DNA of 64,000 nucleotides from Mycolicibacterium gadium (GTDB taxonomy: Bacteria > Actinomycetota > Actinomycetes > Mycobacteriales > Mycobacteriaceae), in NCBI RefSeq assembly GCF_010728925.1, contig NZ_AP022608.1, forward strand, positions 4,774,001 to 4,838,000, in the 5' to 3' direction. Both the position numbers and the translations under genes were made by a program. Every line of letters begins with the position of its first letter. Positions within the stretch are counted from its first letter, which is position 1. Below are positions 18,007 through 25,834 of this stretch, piece after piece. The notes beneath the pieces were generated by a model. That model was not told the DNA's origin, searched no databases, and was given only the letters and a program-made list of their open reading frames with translations.

Positions 18007-19173
18007 TCAGCCCGTCAACGGATCGTGCTGGATACGTTCGGCCGGAGCGCCTTTGGCGAGCAATGCGGCCTTCGTGGCCTCGACCATCTCCGGGCTTCCG
18101 CAGATCAGGATCTGCCGGTCGCTCCAACTGCCGTACCGCGTGACGACCGCCGGCAGCGTGCCGGTCTGCCGGACGTGCAGGCCGCGCGGCGGCTGCACGT
18201 CGGGGAAGTCGGCCGCCCACGGCGGATCGCTGTTGTACTCCGACACCGGCGTCACGGACAGCCAGGGGTTGTGCGAGGCGACCTGCCACAGCGTCTGCAG
18301 GTCGTAGAGCTCGCACGGATAGCGGGCGCCGAAGAACAGGTGCACACGCGGGTTGACGGCCTTGCGGGTGAGATCCATGATCAGCGTCCGCAGCGGCGCC
18401 AGACCGGTGCCGCCAGCGACCATCAACACGTCGCCGCCGTCGCGGTCGATGTGCATCCCGCCGTGCGGGTTCGACACCCGCCACCGGTCGCCCGGCCTCG
18501 TCTCGGTGACGATCGCCGGGCTCACCATGCCGCCGGGCACGGAACGGACGTGGAACTCGATGCCCCCGCCGCGGTCGGCGGGGATGGACGGACTCAGGTA
18601 ACGCCACCGCCGCGGCCACTGCGGGACCTGGACGGTGACGTACTGGCCGGGGTGGTAATAGAGCGGCCGGTCCAGGTGCAACCGGATCACCGAGACGTCC
18701 CGGGTGGCGCGGATCAGTTCGATCACCGTGCCGTCGCAGAAGGGCGGGCCCTTCTCGGCGTCCGCGGCCCCTCGCATCACCCCGACGAGCAGTGCGACCG
18801 CGTCGTGGGTGGCCTCGGCGAGCCTGTCGTCCCACTCTTCGATCAGCTGGGTGCGAAGCGTCGTCAGCAGCGCGTCCTGCAGGCTGTCGTAATGCCGTTG
18901 TGTCACACCATATTTGCGATGGTCACGGCCCAGCTGCGCCAGGAAGGCCACCGGCTCCTGGGCCCGCTGGTCGACGAGTTCGCCGAACAGCCAGGTCAAC
19001 GCTTTGGCAAAGGCCTTTCGTTGAGCCGTCATGTCCGGGGGGAACAGGTCGCGGACCGACATGTCGATGGCGAACCAGCGAGTGTAGAAGCGACGGATCA
19101 GTTCGTCGGAGCCGAACGCGGGGTCGACGGTGTCGCGCAGTATGCGCAGCGCGTCACGATCGTCGAGTCCCAC
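18007..19173 (-). CDS. Type II flavohemoglobin (Rv0385-like)
   Basis: 388 residues: a globin domain (1-135) with B10-like Tyr30 and proximal His85 in RDHRKYGV, followed by a ferredoxin-reductase-type FAD domain (RWRYLSPS) and an NAD(P) domain (VAGGTGLAPL). In M. tuberculosis Rv0385 encodes a type II flavohemoglobin, a class reported to differ from NO dioxygenases in its FAD/NADH binding and to use D-lactate. The start overlaps the end of the upstream membrane protein gene by 20 bases, so the pair is likely co-transcribed. Classical NO detoxification is the alternative function. Confidence 0.85.
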   Translation of the reverse strand: MGLDDRDALRILRDTVDPAFGSDELIRRFYTRWFAIDMSVRDLFPPDMTAQRKAFAKALTWLFGELVDQRAQEPVAFLAQLGRDHRKYGVTQRHYDSLQDALLTTLRTQLIEEWDDRLAEATHDAVALLVGVMRGAADAEKGPPFCDGTVIELIRATRDVSVIRLHLDRPLYYHPGQYVTVQVPQWPRRWRYLSPSIPADRGGGIEFHVRSVPGGMVSPAIVTETRPGDRWRVSNPHGGMHIDRDGGDVLMVAGGTGLAPLRTLIMDLTRKAVNPRVHLFFGARYPCELYDLQTLWQVASHNPWLSVTPVSEYNSDPPWAADFPDVQPPRGLHVRQTGTLPAVVTRYGSWSDRQILICGSPEMVEATKAALLAKGAPAERIQHDPLTG

Positions 19174-20167
19174 GCCGTTCGATAGTAAGCGCCGCCGCGA
19201 CGATCAGTGCCAGACCGAGCAGCGACCAGCAGATCAGCACCACGACCGGCAGCGTTCCACCGGCTCCGTCGAAGAACGCCGTCGACCGCAGCAATGTGGC
19301 GTTTGCACCCTGCGGCAGCCATTGCCCCAGTTGACCCCAGCCGCTGGGCAGCATCTCCGGTGCGCTGTTGAGGCCCGACAGCGGATTACCCAGCAGCATC
19401 GCCACCACCGCCCCGCCCATCAGCCCGGTCCGACCGAACAGTGATCCGAGCCCGAGGACGAACAAGGCCATGGCCAGCACGCCCAGCGTCAAACCACCGG
19501 CCACACCCCAGAAGTTCGCGTCGATCGAACCAAACACGTACTTCAGCAGTGCGGCCACCGACACGCTCGCCACGCCGGCGAACACCACCGTCGCGATGAA
19601 CCGGGTCCACACCTCATGCTTGAGTGCGAACATCAATGCGATCGCCGGTAGCAGTCCGGCCAGTGTGATCGGCAGCGCGGACGCGCCGAGCCCGACGCCG
19701 CGCGGATCATCCGCGGTCGGCGGGGCCAGGTCCTCGGTGGCGATCGGCACCCCAGTGTGCTGGGCGATGCCATTGCCGATCTGCGTCAGCATCTGCGCGA
19801 TCATCGGACTTCCGCCGGTCGCGATCAACATGCGTTGCCCGTCGGGGCCGAATGAGATGCCACCGTAGACATCGCGCTGGCGGATTGCGTCGCGAAGTGC
19901 GGCCTCGCCGGGGTAGTAGGTGATGGCGAAGGCACCCGGCGCCTGCTCCTCGAGGGTCGCGGCGACTTGTCCGCTCGCCGCCTGCGGGCCGGCCACGCCG
20001 ATGGGCACGTCGCGCGGCGCGGTGCGCGCGGCGGGCAGCGCGAATGCGATTGCCACGAGGGCGAGCGCGACGGTGAGTACCGCGATGATGCCGGCCGCCC
20101 GGACCGCCGCGGGGGGTTCGGACGCGGGTATCGCGTGAGTGTGCCGGGGCGCGGTATCCGTTACCAT
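19154..20167 (-). CDS. Polytopic membrane protein, YhgE/Pip or ABC-2 permease-like
   Basis: About 337 residues from ATG 20167, preceded by AGAGGT. A first helix (about 24-46) is followed by a 120-residue extracytoplasmic domain (ITYYPGEAALRDAIRQRDVYG), then five to six helices. This resembles YhgE/Pip-type and ABC-2-like permeases, which carry a large loop after helix 1. It is divergent from a TetR gene with a perfect palindrome between, so it is probably that regulator's target. Substrate unknown; no ATPase gene is adjacent. Confidence 0.68.
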   Translation of the reverse strand: MVTDTAPRHTHAIPASEPPAAVRAAGIIAVLTVALALVAIAFALPAARTAPRDVPIGVAGPQAASGQVAATLEEQAPGAFAITYYPGEAALRDAIRQRDVYGGISFGPDGQRMLIATGGSPMIAQMLTQIGNGIAQHTGVPIATEDLAPPTADDPRGVGLGASALPITLAGLLPAIALMFALKHEVWTRFIATVVFAGVASVSVAALLKYVFGSIDANFWGVAGGLTLGVLAMALFVLGLGSLFGRTGLMGGAVVAMLLGNPLSGLNSAPEMLPSGWGQLGQWLPQGANATLLRSTAFFDGAGGTLPVVVLICWSLLGLALIVAAALTIERRGTRRS

Positions 20168-20229
20168 CAGCCGACCTCTTTTCATTCGCCGTTGAATTAA
20201 TTTCAGCGCGAGCGTATCGCGTCTCGGGC

Positions 20230-20255
20230 ATCATTTCAACAGTCAGTGAAATGAT
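20230..20255. promoter_or_regulatory. Perfect inverted repeat, probable TetR operator
   Basis: ATCATTTCA (20230-20238) and TGAAATGAT (20247-20255) are exact reverse complements around eight bases. The site ends 11 bases before the TetR start and 63 bases before the divergent membrane-protein start. A related near-palindrome, TGAATTAATTTCA, lies at 20193-20205. The likely ligand-sensing repressor is the neighbouring TetR. Confidence 0.75.
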
Positions 20256-20266
20256 AGTGTCGATAG

Positions 20267-20899
20267 ATGCCGTCACCAGCGAAAACGACGAAGCGGCGCG
20301 GCCGACGCCAGGGAGATCCGGTGTCGAGGGAGGCCGTTCTGGCGGCAGCGAAGGCGCGCTTTGCGGCAGAGGGTTACGAGAAGACCACGCTGCGGTCGAT
20401 CGCGGACGACGCCAACGTGGATCCGTCGATGGTGCTGTACCTGTTCGGCTCGAAGGCCGACCTGTTCAGAGAGGCGCTGCGGCTCATCATCGACCCAGCC
20501 GCGCTTGTTGCGGCGCTCACCGGGGGTGCCGACGACGAACCCGATATCGGCACTCGCATGGTGCGCACCTACCTGCGGATCTGGGAGTCGCCCGACACGG
20601 GTCCGAGCATGGTGGCGATGCTGCAGTCGGCGACGTCCAACTCCGACGCCCACGACGCCTTCCGCGCTTTCATGCAGAACTACGTCCTGACGGCGGTGTC
20701 CGATGTGCTCGGTGGTGGGGAGCAGGCCAGACTTCGTTCCATGCTCGCCGCGAGCCAGCTCGTCGGGGCGGCGGTGCTGCGCTACGTCATGAAGGTAGCG
20801 CCGCTCGCGACATTGTCCGGCGACGAAATGGTGCGGCTGCTCGCACCGACGGTGACGCGCTATCTGACGGCAGACGCCAGCGAGCTCGGGCTCCCCTGA
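20267..20899 (+). CDS. TetR-family regulator
   Basis: 210 residues. The N-terminal helix-turn-helix includes AAKARFAAEGYEKTTLRSIADDANVD with recognition helix PSMVLYLFGSKADLF (about 20-65). The C-terminal ligand domain resembles the TetR_C group with a conserved aromatic GTRMVRTYLRIWE. It faces the membrane-protein gene at 20167 and an exact palindrome lies between them, suggesting control of that gene and itself. No ribosome site precedes ATG 20267, so the transcript may be leaderless. Confidence 0.88.
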   Translation: MPSPAKTTKRRGRRQGDPVSREAVLAAAKARFAAEGYEKTTLRSIADDANVDPSMVLYLFGSKADLFREALRLIIDPAALVAALTGGADDEPDIGTRMVRTYLRIWESPDTGPSMVAMLQSATSNSDAHDAFRAFMQNYVLTAVSDVLGGGEQARLRSMLAASQLVGAAVLRYVMKVAPLATLSGDEMVRLLAPTVTRYLTADASELGLP

Positions 20900-20902
20900 T
20901 CC

Positions 20903-21580
20903 TCAAAGGGCGAGGCCGTGAATACCCTTGTACAGCACCAGAAGACCGATCACGACGAGAATGCCCGCAACGAGCACGGCATGCTGGCGCTCCATCCAGT
21001 CCCGCAGCCGTTGTAACGGCTCGACGAGGCGATCACCCGAGACGGCGAAGGCCAGGATCGGCAGCGCGACCGTCGAGCCGGCGACCGCGACGAACCAGAG
21101 CTCCGCCAGCCACACTCGGGCGCCGGCCATCCCCGTCGTGCCGATGGCCAAACCCGCTGCGGCACAGATGAATAGCACCTTGGGATTGACTGCGGTGAGG
21201 ACAAGGCCTGTCACGCCCGCACGAGCGGGTGTGAGCTTCGACATGCTCTGCAGCCACTTGGGAACGTGCGCAGCCTTCTTGCGGGTGAGCCATCGGTAGA
21301 TGCCGAACACGATCAGTGCCGCACCGACCACGACGCGCAACCAGGATGCCCAGCCGGGCGGCTTGCCACCGAGTCCGCCGATGAGGCCGGACACTGCGAG
21401 GAAGATGCTCGTCAACGCTGCCAGGCCGATCAGCCAGCCCGCCAGGAAAGCCAGGCCCGCCGGCCGTGGCCGGGGCGTTTGCAACACCAGCACCGCCGGG
21501 ATGATCGACAACGGCGACAGTGCCACGACCAGTGCGAGCGGTATGAGCTCGATCAGCACCGATCCCCAATCACCGGACAA
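20903..21580 (-). CDS. GAP/SfLAP-family membrane protein (glycolipid exporter type)
   Basis: 225 residues with six helices of the LysE-like fold. The start ELIPLALVVALSPLSIIPAVLVLQTPRP and the NPKVLFICAAAGLAI motif mark the GAP family, which in mycobacteria helps place surface glycopeptidolipids; related proteins also occur in species without them. TTG 21580 is preferred: it has an AAGGGG site and gives the usual N-terminus; a longer frame reaches 21622. It is divergent from the multicopper oxidase. Confidence 0.8.
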   Translation of the reverse strand: MSGDWGSVLIELIPLALVVALSPLSIIPAVLVLQTPRPRPAGLAFLAGWLIGLAALTSIFLAVSGLIGGLGGKPPGWASWLRVVVGAALIVFGIYRWLTRKKAAHVPKWLQSMSKLTPARAGVTGLVLTAVNPKVLFICAAAGLAIGTTGMAGARVWLAELWFVAVAGSTVALPILAFAVSGDRLVEPLQRLRDWMERQHAVLVAGILVVIGLLVLYKGIHGLAL

Positions 21581-21694
21581 TGCTCGCCCCTTCGTCGCAA
21601 CATTCGATACGCAACCTAGCAATCATTGACGCCCGGGACTGTTCGTATGCCGCGATGGCCCGATATCCAGCAAGTTTGCCGATAGCATCTGCGC

Positions 21695-24600
21695 ATGCGG
21701 CGGCCCGGTTCACGTGTAGTAGTGACCACCCTGATGTTGGTCATCACGTTGATCGCGTCGATGACGGCATGCTCGCGTGACAAAGAAGCCCCCGCCCCGC
21801 AGGCCGGAGTCAATGCCGGGCCCGACGGCAGGCCCGCCCCGTTCAGGGAGCCCGTGCGACTCTCGAGCAAGGACGGCGTACTCGAGGTGCGACTGTCGGC
21901 GCACCAGGGCAGCGTCAACCTCGACACGGTCAAGGACCCGGTCACCAATTTCTTGATCTTCTCCTACGATCTTGTCAAAGGCACGAGCTCGGACGGATCG
22001 ACGAAGGGCGACAACGTCTATCCCGCGCCCACGCTGCGGGTGGAACCCGGCGAGAAGCTGATCGTCCACTACGACAACGATCTTCAGAATCTGACGATCC
22101 CCGACTTCTACGACCCCGCGATGACACCCAAGGGCGGCGAGGTGCCGTTGTACCCACCCCCTCTCACCGAGTCGCCGCTGAATCTGCACACCCACGGCCT
22201 GCATATCAGCCCGTCGGGCAACGCCGACAACGTCCTGCTGTCCATACCGCCCGGCATGGGCAACACCTTCACCTACGACGTGCCCGAGAACATGCCCAAC
22301 GGGTTGTACTGGTATCACAGCCACCGGCACACGATGACGGCGCAGCAGACGTATGCCGGTTTGGCGGGCCTGCTGGAGATCGGCAGGCCGGACGGCAATC
22401 TGCCATTGGTCACCCAGAACGATATTCCCATCCGCAACATGGCGATTCAGTACAACTACGTGTTCGATCGCAAGGGCAATGGCCACCAGCTCAACAACTA
22501 CAGCTGGCCGCAGTGGGCGAGCACGCTCAAGCCGCCCGAGGGGTCGCAACTCGCCGACGGCACCTATCAGCCGAGCCTGGCGCCGCTGAACATCGCCGAC
22601 ACCACCGTCGGCGCCCAATATCTGACGCCGTGGTGGGCGGGGCCGCTGTCACCGCGCAACAATCGCGGTCAAACTCAGTTCATCCCCTCGAATCTGATGA
22701 GCTTCGACAGTCCGACGACGAAGGTCGCCGAGAACCCGGGCCTGCCTGACAATCAGCGCGATGTGCAGTTCACGGTGAACGGCCAGTTCCAGCCGGAACT
22801 GAAGATCAAGCCGGGCCAGACGGAGATCTGGGCGGTGGCCAATATCAGCGACATCGCCTATATGACACTGCGATTGACCGAGACCGCCACCGGAGACCAT
22901 CCGAAGTTCTCGATCGTCGGGCAGGACGGTAACCCCTATACGCAGGTCGGCCGCCCGGTCTACGGGGACGGAACGACGCTCAGCGTGCCGCCGGGGTCGA
23001 GGTACGCGATTGCGGTGACGATGCCCAAGGAGGGTGACCTGGTCCTGGAATTCCCACCGGATCCCGATGCCAAGCCGCTCGTGAATCCCGGTGTGCTCTA
23101 TACGAACAACGGAACCAAGAACACACCGGCGGTGCTGGGCACTCTCACGGTCGATCCCAAGTACATGGCGTTCGCCGACGGTTTCTTCGTGTTCCCGACG
23201 CAGACCCTGATCCGTGCCACGCCCGACACCAGTGGAGCAGGAGAGAGCACCGCGTTCGAACCCGGACAGAACCTCGACGCCTACACGTCGTTCGTGGACA
23301 CGTCGGTGATGACCCCTGCCGTCAAACGGACCATGACGATCACCGACACCATCGGTGGCAACATCGCCAGCAACAACGATCCCAAGGCCGTCATCTACCA
23401 GTTCGAACCCGCCGGGTTCCCGAATGTCTCGCTGATCCAGCCGCGGCTCAACTCCGTTGAGGAGTGGACGATCATCAATCAGAACAACGACGCGCATCCA
23501 ATGCACATCCACGTCAACGACTTTCAAGTGATGGCCATCGACGATCCCCACCGGGGCAAGACCGGTGTGCAGCCATGGGGGCTCGACAACGTCAACGTGC
23601 CCGCACCGATATTCAACGACATGCACGTCGTGAGCACGCCCGCGAGCCTGACCATGCGTCAGGAGTTCTCGGAGTTCGCGGGCACATACGTGATCCACTG
23701 CCACCGCCTCAACCACGAGGACAACGGACTGATGGCCACCATCAACGTCATCCCCGAGGTGTCGACGTACGCCGTGGCGAATCCCGGCTCCGACGGTAAG
23801 CCGGCCTCGGTCCAGGTTCGGGATGGCAATGGTGACAAGGTGCTGCAGACCGTCGTCCCGTTCCCGGACTTCGAGGGCACGCCGTCGGTGGCGATGGCCG
23901 ACGTGAACGGCGACATGATTCTCGATCTCCTCGTCGGAACCGGTAAGGGGGCCACGCCGGAGGTCGTCGCGTACGACGGCAACGACACCGACCTTGGCCT
24001 GTTCAAGACCGAGATCACCCGGTTCGGCCCGTTCGACTCCGGCTTCACCGGCGGTGTGACCGTCGCCGGGGCGGACATCGATGGAAACTCGTTGGCCGAC
24101 AACATCATCGTCGGCACCGGTCCGGGAACAGAGTCGCAGGTGAAGGTGTACTCCTCGGATCTGCCGTCCGAGTCGGGTAAGGAGCCCGACGTGTTCTCCG
24201 CGTTCACGCCCTATCCCGGATCGCAGTCCGGGGTCACGCTGGCCACCGGAATGGTCGAATTCGGTTCGGGTCGTGAGAGCATCGTGACCGCGCCGGGTCC
24301 CGGCGATGCGCCGCTCGTCAAGTCGTTCCGGTGGGACCTCTACAGGCCGACCGCGCGGGCGCAGGCCAACGGCACGGCGACCGAGCACGCCGCCAAGCCC
24401 AATGAGCCCAGGATGACGTCGAATTTCCTCGCCTACGACGAGGACTACAGGAACGGGGTCGCGCTGTCGACCGGATGGGTGGCTGGTGGGGAAGGTGGCG
24501 CCATGAGCATCATCACCAGCCAACTCGCCGGGCCGGGCACCGTGCGGGTGTGGTCGACGGGCTCAAAGCTCGACGGCCAGCCCGGCATGTACCTCGACAG

Positions 24601-24856
24601 CCCCAATCACCATGAGGAGAACATCGAGTACACCGAGATCGCCTCGTTCGCACCGTTCCCCGGCGGGGCGACCGTTGCAACGAGCAGCACCGTCTACGGA
24701 GCCGATCTCGTCGTGGCGGGACGCACTCCCGGTGGCCAGGAGGTCCGCAAGTACACCCTGCAGCGTCCAGCCCCGGATGCGACAACGTTGGCACCGAAGC
24801 TGCTCACCACCCTGCCGAAGGTGTCGACGGGACCGACGCCGCTCGGCGGCCGCTAG
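21695..24856 (+). CDS. Multicopper oxidase lipoprotein with C-terminal FG-GAP-like domain
   Basis: 1053 residues. A lipoprotein-type signal ends at Cys26 (MTAC). Copper sites are complete: HTHGLH (165-170), HSHRH (208-212), HPMHIH (601-606) and HCHRLNH...M (668-679), giving type 1, 2 and 3 centres. Residues about 700-1050 contain repeated segments such as MADVNGDMILDLLVGTGKG and GADIDGNSLADNIIVGTGPG with Asp/Asn-rich, calcium-type loops of an FG-GAP/VCBS beta-propeller. Ordinary laccases have about 500 residues. Likely extracytoplasmic, membrane anchored; may oxidise Cu(I), Mn(II) or phenols. Its stop overlaps the convergent gene by four bases. Confidence 0.85.
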   Translation: MRRPGSRVVVTTLMLVITLIASMTACSRDKEAPAPQAGVNAGPDGRPAPFREPVRLSSKDGVLEVRLSAHQGSVNLDTVKDPVTNFLIFSYDLVKGTSSDGSTKGDNVYPAPTLRVEPGEKLIVHYDNDLQNLTIPDFYDPAMTPKGGEVPLYPPPLTESPLNLHTHGLHISPSGNADNVLLSIPPGMGNTFTYDVPENMPNGLYWYHSHRHTMTAQQTYAGLAGLLEIGRPDGNLPLVTQNDIPIRNMAIQYNYVFDRKGNGHQLNNYSWPQWASTLKPPEGSQLADGTYQPSLAPLNIADTTVGAQYLTPWWAGPLSPRNNRGQTQFIPSNLMSFDSPTTKVAENPGLPDNQRDVQFTVNGQFQPELKIKPGQTEIWAVANISDIAYMTLRLTETATGDHPKFSIVGQDGNPYTQVGRPVYGDGTTLSVPPGSRYAIAVTMPKEGDLVLEFPPDPDAKPLVNPGVLYTNNGTKNTPAVLGTLTVDPKYMAFADGFFVFPTQTLIRATPDTSGAGESTAFEPGQNLDAYTSFVDTSVMTPAVKRTMTITDTIGGNIASNNDPKAVIYQFEPAGFPNVSLIQPRLNSVEEWTIINQNNDAHPMHIHVNDFQVMAIDDPHRGKTGVQPWGLDNVNVPAPIFNDMHVVSTPASLTMRQEFSEFAGTYVIHCHRLNHEDNGLMATINVIPEVSTYAVANPGSDGKPASVQVRDGNGDKVLQTVVPFPDFEGTPSVAMADVNGDMILDLLVGTGKGATPEVVAYDGNDTDLGLFKTEITRFGPFDSGFTGGVTVAGADIDGNSLADNIIVGTGPGTESQVKVYSSDLPSESGKEPDVFSAFTPYPGSQSGVTLATGMVEFGSGRESIVTAPGPGDAPLVKSFRWDLYRPTARAQANGTATEHAAKPNEPRMTSNFLAYDEDYRNGVALSTGWVAGGEGGAMSIITSQLAGPGTVRVWSTGSKLDGQPGMYLDSPNHHEENIEYTEIASFAPFPGGATVATSSTVYGADLVVAGRTPGGQEVRKYTLQRPAPDATTLAPKLLTTLPKVSTGPTPLGGR

Positions 24857-25824
24857 GGCATGTGTAAGAACGAGATTGTGACGAGGTAGAAGATCGCACT
24901 GAAGATCGTCATGATGACGAAGATGATGGCGAACCCACGCCAGTTGGTCTTGGTGACGGAGACGTCGGGCGGCGGCCGCAGCCAGTTCTTGAGTAGCTTG
25001 TTGACGAAGTACGGCATCACGAAATAACTGAGTGCCAAGCTGGACAACAGGTTTCCGATCAGCAGGTTCAGCCACAGGTGCAACTTCAGCGGCCACAGCG
25101 CCAACGCGATCAGCACGACGGTGGGGTAGACGCCGACCCACACCGCGAGGGAGGTCTTGAAGTTCGACGGCGGTGGAGCTTCGGCGCCCGTGTCGTCGAA
25201 GGCGAACCAGTTGCCGAAGGAGTTGTCGACCGTCCTGGAGTGGTAGTCCCTGAACTTCGCGCCCTCGGCGAGCAGCTGGCTGCGTTCGCGCGAAACCAGC
25301 CAGCGATCGAGGTCGTCGGCGGTGCTGTAGCGGTACAGCGCGGTCCACTCCTCCTGAACACCCTCCACCGGACGGAATAGCTCGGTTCCGCGGAATCCCG
25401 GAAAGGCACTCTCCGCCAGTCGAAGTCGCTCCTGCCAGGCGAGGAACTCGTCGACATCGGCCGGATCGACCCGGTGTGTCACCATCACGGTCACCAATGG
25501 ATCCGACTTTCGGCCACCGCCGCCGATGACCTGCTGGGTGCCCGGTCCTTCGAAGTACTGCTCGGCCTTGAGTAGCATCTCCTGACGCGTCGCGCTGTTG
25601 AGCCATGTCTGGACGTGCGCGACCGAGTCGAAGCGATAGACGATCACCCAATCGCTTTGGACCGCGGTGGGCTGGTTGATCTCGGCGGCGATGAAGCCGG
25701 GGTACTTGCCGGCTTCGCGGTTCATGTTGAGCTGCCACGCCTCGAACGCCTGCTCCTGACCGGGCCGAACGCGCTGACTGATGATCACCGTCGCGGTGGT
25801 GTCGGTGGCGCCTGTCGTGTCCAT
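24853..25824 (-). CDS. Membrane protein with two antibiotic-biosynthesis-monooxygenase (ABM) domains
   Basis: 323 residues. Two ferredoxin-like ABM repeats (about 8-100 and 108-200) share patterns such as EAWQLNMNREAGKYPGF and LAWQERLRLAESAFPGF and the strand DWVIVYRFDS / EWTALYRYST. They are followed by three hydrophobic helices (about 222-320). ABM domains act as cofactor-free oxygenases or small-ligand binders. The convergent overlap with the multicopper oxidase is four bases. Tandem ABM plus membrane anchor is a known architecture but its function is unproven. Confidence 0.75.
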   Translation of the reverse strand: MDTTGATDTTATVIISQRVRPGQEQAFEAWQLNMNREAGKYPGFIAAEINQPTAVQSDWVIVYRFDSVAHVQTWLNSATRQEMLLKAEQYFEGPGTQQVIGGGGRKSDPLVTVMVTHRVDPADVDEFLAWQERLRLAESAFPGFRGTELFRPVEGVQEEWTALYRYSTADDLDRWLVSRERSQLLAEGAKFRDYHSRTVDNSFGNWFAFDDTGAEAPPPSNFKTSLAVWVGVYPTVVLIALALWPLKLHLWLNLLIGNLLSSLALSYFVMPYFVNKLLKNWLRPPPDVSVTKTNWRGFAIIFVIMTIFSAIFYLVTISFLHMP

Positions 25825-25834
25825 GTCCTGCCAA

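Noticed and set aside
17965..19185. A 406-codon frame opposite the flavohemoglobin
   Set aside because: Composition is Arg/Gln/His/Val-rich; the minus strand has globin and reductase motifs.
22649..24523. A 624-codon open frame opposite the multicopper oxidase
   Set aside because: Low-complexity Arg/Val/His/Gly product without motifs; the other strand has all copper ligands.
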